Assembly (NCBI GenBank): GCA_031271875.1
Contig: JAISVD010000018.1
Coordinates: 1-5,446, forward strand
DNA from: Spirochaetaceae bacterium
Lineage (GTDB): Bacteria > Spirochaetota > Spirochaetia > Treponematales > Treponemataceae
Direction: 5' to 3'
DNA length: 5,446 bases
Below the pieces are notes generated by a model that was not told the DNA's origin, did not search any database, and saw only the letters and a list, made by a program, of their open reading frames with translations. The position numbers were made by a program, and so were the translations under genes. Position 1 is the stretch's first letter; each line of letters opens with the position of its first letter. Below, in pieces: positions 1 to 4,818 of the stretch.

Positions 1-54
1 CAGGGGGTTTTCCTTTATTATTCCGTCACTGAATATCTTCCAGTATTTATTCAT
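1..54 (-). CDS. rnfE: RnfE, Rnf electron transport complex membrane subunit E (N-terminal fragment, runs off left edge)
   Basis: Only the first 18 codons are present. They read MNKYWKIFSDGIIKENPL, which matches the start of RnfE/RsxE proteins: a short amphipathic segment with W, a F-x-D-G-I/L motif and the K-x-N-P turn that precedes the first membrane helix. RnfE is an integral inner-membrane subunit of the Rnf ferredoxin:NAD+ oxidoreductase. The ATG at 54-52 is preceded by GAGAGG (65-60) with a 5-nt gap, a usable ribosome binding site, and lies 13 bp after the rnfG stop. The position directly after rnfG agrees with the C-D-G-E-A-B order of clostridial and spirochaetal rnf operons. The call rests on a short N-terminus plus context. 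Confidence 0.85.
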   Translation of the reverse strand, partial: MNKYWKIFSDGIIKENPL

Positions 55-67
55 GCTAACCTCTCTA

Positions 68-1183
68 TTACATTTCCGGATCAACGACATTCAGGGCGAA
101 TGATTTCGATGATCCGGCTGGAGCGGGAGAACCCTTATAGTTCAGGGCGAGATAGTCTGCGCCCTCATATCCGGTAATCTTGACGATATTGGCGATCGCC
201 GATGAACTGACTGTTGCTCCGGAAATCGCGTCCACGTCCTGATGAACCAACATGGCATCATCCACGGACTTTCCGGTAAACTGCGACCAGAATTCCTCCT
301 CCACCACACGGTCTCCGATATTCTTTGTATCGGTAGTCTCGGTAATGCGGATCCCCGCGATGGTACGATCCACTGTTATTCCTACCGCGACAGCGGCGCC
401 GTCTTTGTAGGAGGGACCCCGTGCGTTGATAACAAGACCGGTCACAGTTCCGTCCGTCCTGACCAGCACGGCCTGGCGGAACGCCACGCTGCGGGTTATG
501 GTGTTGGGAACCGGCTCCGTCAGGGTCTCAAACTCGGCGCCGGGGAAGATCAGGGTGCAGGCTTCCTCAAAGGTCACCGGTTCCGGAGCCGCCGCGAATA
601 CAGGAGCAGCGCCGCTTCCGGCAGCGCCTCCGTAGTTATCGGCCAGATACTGCCCTGCGGTATAACCGGCAAACTTCACGATATTGGCAACGCCCCGGCT
701 CGTTATTGTCGCGCCGGAGATATTGTCCACATCGGATCCGACAGAATAGGCGTCGTCCACGGACTTGTCCGTGAACTGGTTATAGAATTTCGGTTCCATC
801 GCGCGGGTGCCGATTCCCGCGGAGTCGGTCATTTCGACAAACTTAATACCCGTCACCCTGCGGTTCATATCCACGCCGACCAGGATTGTGGAAGACGCAT
901 AGGTGGGGCCAACGGCCTGGATGACGAGTCCGTGGACTGTTCCGTCCCTCTGAGCAAGATAAGCCTGCTGGATTTTTACCGGCTGGGAGTTGTCGAAGTT
1001 TCCGTTTTCCACCAAGGTGAAGTCGGCCGCATCGGGGAAAATGTCGTTAAGAGAAGCGTTTATCTCCCTGCTCTTCGCGGCCTCGATAGCGGGGGCCGTT
1101 GCCCGGTATACAAAGGCCAAGCCTACACAGGAGACGACGGCATAGGCGGCGAGGATGAACCCGAGCTTTAACATCTCTTTCAT
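68..1183 (-). CDS. rnfG: RnfG, Rnf complex periplasmic FMN-carrying subunit G, with tandemly duplicated FMN-binding domain
   Basis: RnfG is a single-pass inner-membrane protein whose extracytoplasmic FMN-binding domain carries covalent FMN on a threonine, relaying electrons within Rnf. Residues 5-27 form the N-terminal membrane anchor. Two homologous FMN-binding domains follow, about 43-184 and 206-349. Each has G-P-S/T-Y, Q-F-T-x-K-S-V-D-D-A, D-V-D-x-I-S-G-A-T, A-N-I-V-K and a closing L-x-x-N-Y. The predicted flavinylated residues are T159 (SGATIT) and T324 (SGATVS). An Ala/Gly-rich linker (about 185-204) joins the domains, and a 21-residue polar tail follows. Ordinary RnfG proteins are about 200 residues with one domain, so 371 residues reflects an internal duplication; the copies have diverged, so it is not recent. 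Start: ATG at 1183 with AAGGAG (1197-1192) 8 nt upstream. This ATG overlaps the rnfD TGA in ATGA, which suggests translational coupling. The stop is TAA. Confidence 0.93.
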   Translation of the reverse strand: MKEMLKLGFILAAYAVVSCVGLAFVYRATAPAIEAAKSREINASLNDIFPDAADFTLVENGNFDNSQPVKIQQAYLAQRDGTVHGLVIQAVGPTYASSTILVGVDMNRRVTGIKFVEMTDSAGIGTRAMEPKFYNQFTDKSVDDAYSVGSDVDNISGATITSRGVANIVKFAGYTAGQYLADNYGGAAGSGAAPVFAAAPEPVTFEEACTLIFPGAEFETLTEPVPNTITRSVAFRQAVLVRTDGTVTGLVINARGPSYKDGAAVAVGITVDRTIAGIRITETTDTKNIGDRVVEEEFWSQFTGKSVDDAMLVHQDVDAISGATVSSSAIANIVKITGYEGADYLALNYKGSPAPAGSSKSFALNVVDPEM

Positions 1184-2166
1184 GTTGCCTGCTCCTTTTT
1201 GACCGGCACAAAACCGTATTTTCTGGCGATAATTTTATTGAGGAAGGGCACCAGGGAATTCATGATCAGTATGCTGAACATGACCCCCTCGGGGAAGCCT
1301 CCGAACAGGCGGATGATTCCCGTTATCAGACCGCAGCCGAAACCGAACAGGAGCCGTCCCGTTTTTGTCACCGGAGAGGTGGCGTAGTCGGTGGTCATGA
1401 ATACGGCGCCGAAAAGCAGTCCGCCGGTAAGCGCCGTAATAAGCGGATCAGTACCGGCGATCCAGCAGATCGCCACGGTGGTGACCACCATCGCCACGGG
1501 GGCGCGCCAGTCGATGATCCGCGTGATTACCAAGACAATGAACGCCAGGAGGATGAGCATGACGCAGGTCTCGCCGATGGTACCGCCCCGGCTGCCCAGG
1601 AACAGGTTAAGGTAGAGCTCTCCGGCGGAACCGTTTCCCAGAGTGTCCGCAAGGCCCTGCATACCGCCCTCTCCCTGAAGTATTGAAAGGGGGGTTGGGC
1701 CGGAGACGCCGTCAAAGGGCACAGTCCATGAGGAGAGGGCCGCGGGAAAACTGAGCATGAGGAAGGCCCGCCCTGCCAGCGCGGGATTGAACACATTCGC
1801 GCCCAGTCCCCCGAAAAATTCCTTTGCTACAACCACGGCAAAGAGAGCGCCGAGGATGGTCATCCATACGGGCGTCGCGGGGGGCAGCGTAAGCGCCAGG
1901 AGCAGGCCGGTAACTGCCGCAGAAAAATCGGTAACCCTGGGCTGCTGTTTTGTTATCAGCCGGAAACAGGCTTCAAATCCGACGCAGCACACCACGGAAA
2001 CGAGAATGGTTATCAGCGCCGGTACCCCAAAAAAGATGATCCCGCTCACACACAGGGGGAGCAGACAGATGATTACCAGCAGCATTATCCGCCGGGTCGT
2101 CACGGGCATCGAAAAATGGGGGGCCGGGGAGAGCCAGATTTCATTCAGATCGGATTTTGCCATCAT
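1180..2166 (-). CDS. rnfD: RnfD, Rnf complex membrane subunit D (NqrB/RnfD family)
   Basis: RnfD is a polytopic inner-membrane subunit, homologous to NqrB, that carries covalent FMN and is thought to take part in ion translocation. The 328 residues are a normal length. About nine to ten hydrophobic segments are visible, for example near 26-47, 50-65, 82-95, 100-116, 198-216, 222-237, 241-256, 271-287 and 292-308. Family motifs are G-A-N-V-F-N-P-A-L-A-G-R-A-F at 122-135 and T-T-D-Y-A-T-S-P-V-T at 258-267. The flavinylation motif is at 155-160 and reads S-G-P-T-P-L; the acceptor would be T158, but the residue before it is Pro where Ala is usual. Two adjacent ATGs (2166 and 2163) follow GGAG (2175-2172) with 5 or 8 nt spacing; either may be used. 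It starts 23 bp after the rnfC stop and its TGA overlaps the rnfG start by 4 bp. Confidence 0.95.
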   Translation of the reverse strand: MMAKSDLNEIWLSPAPHFSMPVTTRRIMLLVIICLLPLCVSGIIFFGVPALITILVSVVCCVGFEACFRLITKQQPRVTDFSAAVTGLLLALTLPPATPVWMTILGALFAVVVAKEFFGGLGANVFNPALAGRAFLMLSFPAALSSWTVPFDGVSGPTPLSILQGEGGMQGLADTLGNGSAGELYLNLFLGSRGGTIGETCVMLILLAFIVLVITRIIDWRAPVAMVVTTVAICWIAGTDPLITALTGGLLFGAVFMTTDYATSPVTKTGRLLFGFGCGLITGIIRLFGGFPEGVMFSILIMNSLVPFLNKIIARKYGFVPVKKEQAT

Positions 2167-2189
2167 TTATACTCCATAATATATTTCTG

Positions 2190-3593
2190 TTAATCGGAAG
2201 CGGAATTTTGTTCCGCCGTTCCTTTTCCCGTTGCGGAGCTTTGTACCGCCGCGCATTTTTCTGCGAGCTCCTGCTTTTTCCGGAGCTCTTCGCGGGACAG
2301 CTGCTTTCCGACCCGGAAGCGCTGTACAAGCTTGATCCTCGCGGGGCAGACGTAGGCGCATGAACCGCATTCAATGCAGTCCATGAGACCGCAGCGCCGG
2401 GCCTCATCGTAATTGCCCCCGTTCAGGGCCCTCATTATAAGCACCGGGGAGAGGTGGCAGGAACAGGCCCTCATGCAGAAACCGCAGCCGATACAGGGAG
2501 ACTCGTTTACGAGGACGGTCTCCGCTCGCGTGAGGAAGAGCACGCCGGAGGTGTTCTTCTGGATGGGGAAATTGGCGTTCGCCATGGCAATACCCATCAT
2601 CGGGCCGCCGGAGATGATCTGTGCGACTCCGGGCCGAAGGGTTACACGTTCCGGGATCAGATCTCCCACCAAGGTCCCGATGGGAACGGAGATATTTTTT
2701 GGTGTCTCGCAGGCCCCGCCGGAGAGGGTAAGCCCCCGCTCGATAAGGGGCTTACCCTCACGGAACGCCTCGGAGACAGCTCTGAGGGTTCCCACATTCT
2801 GGATCACGCAGCCGATATCGGCGGGCAGTCCCCCTGAGGGTATCTCCCGTCCCAGAACGGCCAGGGTTAGTATCTTTTCACCGCCCTGGGGGTATTTGGT
2901 TTTGCAGACTTCGATGGTTATGTTGTTGTGTCCGGATTTTGAAACGGCTTCCCTGAGTCCCGGAACAAGGGATGCCTTGTTATCTTCCAGGACGATAATG
3001 CCCTTGGGTGCGGAAACGATCCGCATGGCGATAGCGAGACCATCGATCACCTTTTCCGCCTGCTCGGCGATAGTACGCTCATCGATGGTGAGATAGGGTT
3101 CACACTCGGCGGCGTTGGCGATCACGTATTCAATCGTTTTTCCCTTGGGGGGACTGAGTTTGACATGGGCAGGGAAGGATGCGCCGCCCATACCGGCGAT
3201 TCCGGCGTCCCTGACACGGGCAAGAGCTTCCTCCCGGGAACAGGCAAAAGGATCAAGAGGCGGCATGAACGCAGTAGTTCCTGAGTCGTCTCCGACGATG
3301 GTAATACATAAAGCGTCAATATTACCGGTCACCGCTCTGGGTTCAATCTTCTTTACAACCCCCGCGATTGAAGCGTGTACCGGAACCGACATGAATGCGT
3401 CCGAAGCTGCAATCTTCTGACCGCGGGCAACCGTATCGCCGACTTTTACCAGCGGCTGATTCGGGGCGCCTCCCTGAGTAACAGGTATTACGACTGTCTT
3501 TGTGAAAGGAAAAACACTCTCTATCGCAAGATCTTTTGTTTTGTCCTTGTGTTCAGGAGGGTGAACACCGCCTTTAAATGTTCTTCTACTCAT
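2190..3593 (-). CDS. rnfC: RnfC, Rnf complex peripheral NADH-binding iron-sulfur/flavin subunit C
   Basis: RnfC is the cytoplasmic-face subunit where NAD+ is reduced. The 467 residues show the full family layout. The N-terminal part opens with F-K-G-G-V-H-P-P-E-H and a biotinyl-like barrel segment (about 40-100, with V-G-D-T-V-x-x-G-Q). A complex-I 51-kDa-type NAD/FMN domain follows, with G-M-G-G-A-S-F-P at 134-141, N-A-A-E-C-E-P-Y at 160-167 and P-Q-G-G-E-K at 235-240. Next is an SLBB-like segment around 286-314. Two 4Fe-4S clusters follow: C367/C370/C373/C377 and C406/C409/C412/C416-P. In the first cluster the Pro usually following the fourth Cys is Ser, and an extra Cys379 follows. The tail (430-467) is charged and low-complexity. 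It is the first gene of the operon. The ATG at 3593 has no recognisable Shine-Dalgarno sequence; upstream in frame there is no ATG, GTG or TTG before a TGA, so this start is favoured. Stop is TAA. Confidence 0.96.
   Translation of the reverse strand: MSRRTFKGGVHPPEHKDKTKDLAIESVFPFTKTVVIPVTQGGAPNQPLVKVGDTVARGQKIAASDAFMSVPVHASIAGVVKKIEPRAVTGNIDALCITIVGDDSGTTAFMPPLDPFACSREEALARVRDAGIAGMGGASFPAHVKLSPPKGKTIEYVIANAAECEPYLTIDERTIAEQAEKVIDGLAIAMRIVSAPKGIIVLEDNKASLVPGLREAVSKSGHNNITIEVCKTKYPQGGEKILTLAVLGREIPSGGLPADIGCVIQNVGTLRAVSEAFREGKPLIERGLTLSGGACETPKNISVPIGTLVGDLIPERVTLRPGVAQIISGGPMMGIAMANANFPIQKNTSGVLFLTRAETVLVNESPCIGCGFCMRACSCHLSPVLIMRALNGGNYDEARRCGLMDCIECGSCAYVCPARIKLVQRFRVGKQLSREELRKKQELAEKCAAVQSSATGKGTAEQNSASD
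2724..2759 (-). repeat. Perfect 13-bp inverted repeat (stem-loop) inside rnfC
   Basis: The arms 2724-2736 (GAGGGTAAGCCCC) and 2747-2759 (GGGGCTTACCCTC) are exact reverse complements separated by a 10-nt loop. In the rnfC mRNA the structure spans codons 279-290, which encode E-G-K-P-L-I-E-R-G-L-T-L, at the junction leading into the SLBB-like region. The peptide is ordinary for the family, so synonymous codon choice makes the symmetry. No U-tract follows on the minus strand, so it is not a standard intrinsic terminator. Function is unknown; mRNA stability, pausing or a protein-binding site are possibilities. Confidence 0.8.
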
Positions 3594-3600
3594 AGGATGA

Positions 3601-3646
3601 ATAGTAATTTGTGTACCGCCATTCAGTCAATAGAAGTTTTTAAAAA
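3601..3646 (-). promoter_or_regulatory. Candidate sigma70-type promoter of the rnfCDGE operon with AT-rich upstream element
   Basis: On the minus strand, TTGACT at 3630-3625 is one mismatch from the -35 consensus, and TACTAT at 3606-3601 matches the -10 consensus at four of six positions. The spacer is 18 bp. Just upstream of the -35, TTTTTAAAAA at 3646-3637 is a perfect AT palindrome in the position of an UP element. A transcript starting about 7 nt after the -10 would begin at about 3594-3593, on the rnfC start codon. Found by eye only. Confidence 0.5.
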
Positions 3647-3691
3647 GGTCGGAATATTTCAGAAACTACTCTGGGAATTAATAAAATTTTC

Positions 3692-3700
3692 TGTTATATT
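3692..3700 (+). promoter_or_regulatory. Candidate extended -10 promoter for the outer-membrane protein gene pair
   Basis: TGTTATATT fits the TGnTATAAT extended -10 pattern with one mismatch in the hexamer. No convincing -35 lies 16-18 bp upstream, which extended -10 promoters tolerate. Transcription would begin near 3707, giving an untranslated leader of about 47 nt before the ATG at 3754. The surrounding intergenic DNA (3594-3753) is the most AT-rich part of the window and serves two divergent transcription units. Confidence 0.4.
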
Positions 3701-3741
3701 TTATGAGATATACGGCAATGAAAATAATGTTCTATAGATTT

Positions 3742-3748
3742 AAGGAGG
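3742..3748 (+). promoter_or_regulatory. Strong Shine-Dalgarno sequence deciding the start of the porin-like gene
   Basis: AAGGAGG is a full 7-base match to the 16S anti-Shine-Dalgarno and lies 5 nt before the ATG at 3754. Two other in-frame ATGs upstream (3718 and 3727) lack such a site, so 3754 is taken as the start. The same heptamer is perfectly complementary to CCTCCTT at 3847-3853 within the coding region. Confidence 0.85.
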
Positions 3749-3753
3749 TTTCA

Positions 3754-4818
3754 ATGAACAGATACAGACTCCTCTCGGTGCTGCTTCTGGTAGGGACAGG
3801 GGCGGTATTTTCAAACGCATTCAACGATTTTTAGGATTCATATAATCCTCCTTCCGGAGGAGAGAGTATACGGCAGCTCCAGTCGCCTTTTATGCTCTCC
3901 GGCGGAGCGTCCTCCGCCGGGGGGGCGCTGATGCAGGTCTATCCGGGGATGGCAGCGGTCAACCCGGCGCTTCCCGCGGATATCCAGCAGGTGACTCTGG
4001 ATATGTCGGGACTGTTTCTGGCGGACTTGCGTACCGGGTCTGATTTCGGGGGCGGTTTCGGGCTGGGAGCTCTGTTCCCCTCCCGCTGGGGCGTGGCGGC
4101 CTTCAATTTACAGGGCACATTCGCGGACAGCTTTGAGGATATGCCTCTGGGAAAGGTGTTCTCCCTTTACGGCGGGTTTTCCAAGGATCTGTCGGACACG
4201 GTGTATGTCGGCGCAGGGCTCTCCACCGCAATGGGGCATACCTGGGGCGGCTTCAGATGGGGGCTGGAACTCTCCCTGGGGTTCTGGAACAGGATAGGAA
4301 CCGTGGGCTTTATCCGGGACTTCCGCTGGGGGCTCACCCTCAACGGAATGGGTAAACCCTATTCGGGAAGCGAAGGTATCATGGACGGATTCCCGGCGAT
4401 GTTTACCCTCCGGGGAGGGATAGCGGGAACGCTGGTATCTCTGGAAAAATTCAAACTCGGGATGTCGGCGGATATTTCGCTGCCGGTGATCATCGAGAAC
4501 GCGATACTGGATCTGGGGCTGGAGGCGCGCTTCTCCGACAGGGTGATCGTGCGCAGCGGCTGGACCGTAAACGTGCGGGAGTGCATGAGGGGAGATATGG
4601 GACTTATTCCTTCCCTTTCGGTGGGCATGAAATTCAGGACACATATCGATCTTGAGATTTTAAGCAGAAATGAACTGCAGCAGACCGATATTATTCCGGC
4701 GGTTGCCTTCAAACCGTTGTATAATGGAATCACCGCATTTTCCGGAGGGGTCACGGCCTATCTCGGAATGAGGGATACAGAGGCTCCTGTCATAAACATC
4801 TGGGGGGACGATGAATAA
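3754..4818 (+). CDS. Outer-membrane beta-barrel protein, UPF0164/PorV-FadL-like, interrupted by an in-frame TAG at codon 27
   Basis: Read through the TAG, the frame gives 354 residues. Residues 1-22 are a signal peptide: N-R-Y-R, a hydrophobic core, and an S-N-A cleavage motif predicting cut after A22. The TAG at 3832-3834 falls five residues into the mature protein. After it the frame stays open to TAA at 4816-4818. Residues 49-74 (S-G-G-A-S-S-A-G-G-A ... N-P-A-L-P) resemble the N-terminal 'GGA...NPA' signature of PorV/FadL/UPF0164-type spirochaetal outer-membrane proteins. The remainder alternates short polar turns with Gly/aromatic-rich strands, as in a beta-barrel. The C-terminus (D-T-E-A-P-V-I-N-I-W-G-D-D-E) lacks the terminal aromatic of many barrels. 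A fallback start at ATG 3892 has no Shine-Dalgarno site and would lose the signal peptide. A single indel cannot explain the TAG, because both flanks share one frame; a nonsense substitution, base-call error or stop-codon readthrough remain. The cargo is unknown. The next gene overlaps by 8 bp. Confidence 0.7.
3832..3834 (+). other. In-frame amber codon (TAG) just after the signal peptide
   Basis: The peptide around it reads A-F-N-D-F-[TAG]-D-S-Y-N. It is the only stop between the ATG at 3754 and the TAA at 4816. The four complete reading frames that end in this window use TAA (rnfC, rnfG, this gene) or TGA (rnfD); none ends in TAG. That is compatible with, but far too little to prove, TAG being read as an amino acid. 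One base change from Tyr, Trp, Gln, Glu, Lys, Leu or Ser codons would create it. Confidence 0.9.
3846..3861 (+). repeat. Hairpin 1 downstream of the amber codon, with an anti-SD/SD-like stem
   Basis: TCCTCC (3846-3851) and GGAGGA (3856-3861) form a 6-bp stem closed by a TTCC loop, beginning 11 nt after the TAG. The left side, extended to CCTCCTT (3847-3853), equals the anti-Shine-Dalgarno sequence and could instead pair with the gene's own ribosome binding site at 3742-3748. The right arm is itself SD-like, but the in-frame codon 5-7 nt later is ATA (3868-3870), not a normal start. Confidence 0.6.
3895..3924 (+). repeat. Hairpin 2, GC-rich stem directly after ATG 3892
   Basis: CCGGCGGA (3899-3906) and TCCGCCGG (3913-3920) are a perfect 8-bp inverted repeat with a 6-nt loop. 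In RNA the stem can grow to 12 pairs (3895-3906 with 3913-3924) using two G-U pairs. An 8-bp repeat alone is expected by chance about once in a window this size, so its significance depends on its place, 60 nt after the amber codon and covering the only internal ATG nearby. Confidence 0.5.

Noticed and set aside
242..1171. Long plus-strand open frame of 309 codons opposite rnfG
   Set aside because: Its translation has no recognisable domain and is fully antisense to a strongly supported rnfG. GC-rich codon use commonly leaves such shadow frames open.
1469..1499. Direct repeat of ATCGCCACGG around a GGTGGT-ACCACC dyad in rnfD
   Set aside because: It encodes a V/A/T-rich membrane segment where such codon repetition is easily produced by chance.
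2724..2759. rnfC hairpin as an intrinsic transcription terminator
   Set aside because: No U-run follows it in the direction of rnfC transcription, and the operon continues downstream with tight gene spacing.
2413..3096. Plus-strand open frame of 227 codons opposite rnfC
   Set aside because: It is a shadow of rnfC with Ser/Arg/Pro-rich random-looking composition and no ribosome site or domain.
3375..3737. Plus-strand frame crossing the rnfC start and the intergenic region
   Set aside because: It is mostly antisense to rnfC, then runs through AT-rich promoter DNA; no signal for translation.
3856..3870. Internal start at ATA 3868 behind GGAGGAG
   Set aside because: Spacing is good and the frame is right, but ATA is very rarely used to start and the product would lack a signal peptide. 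Kept only as a remark on the possible switch.
3919..3925. G7 tract as a phase-variation site, as known for treponemal outer-membrane genes
   Set aside because: G5-G6 runs occur throughout this GC-rich window, and seven is short for variable tracts, which are usually eight or more. Population read data would be needed.
3892..4818. Starting the barrel gene at ATG 3892 (308 residues) as an intact gene
   Set aside because: There is no Shine-Dalgarno site before it, a strong hairpin follows at once, and it would remove the signal peptide that lies upstream in the same frame behind a perfect ribosome site.
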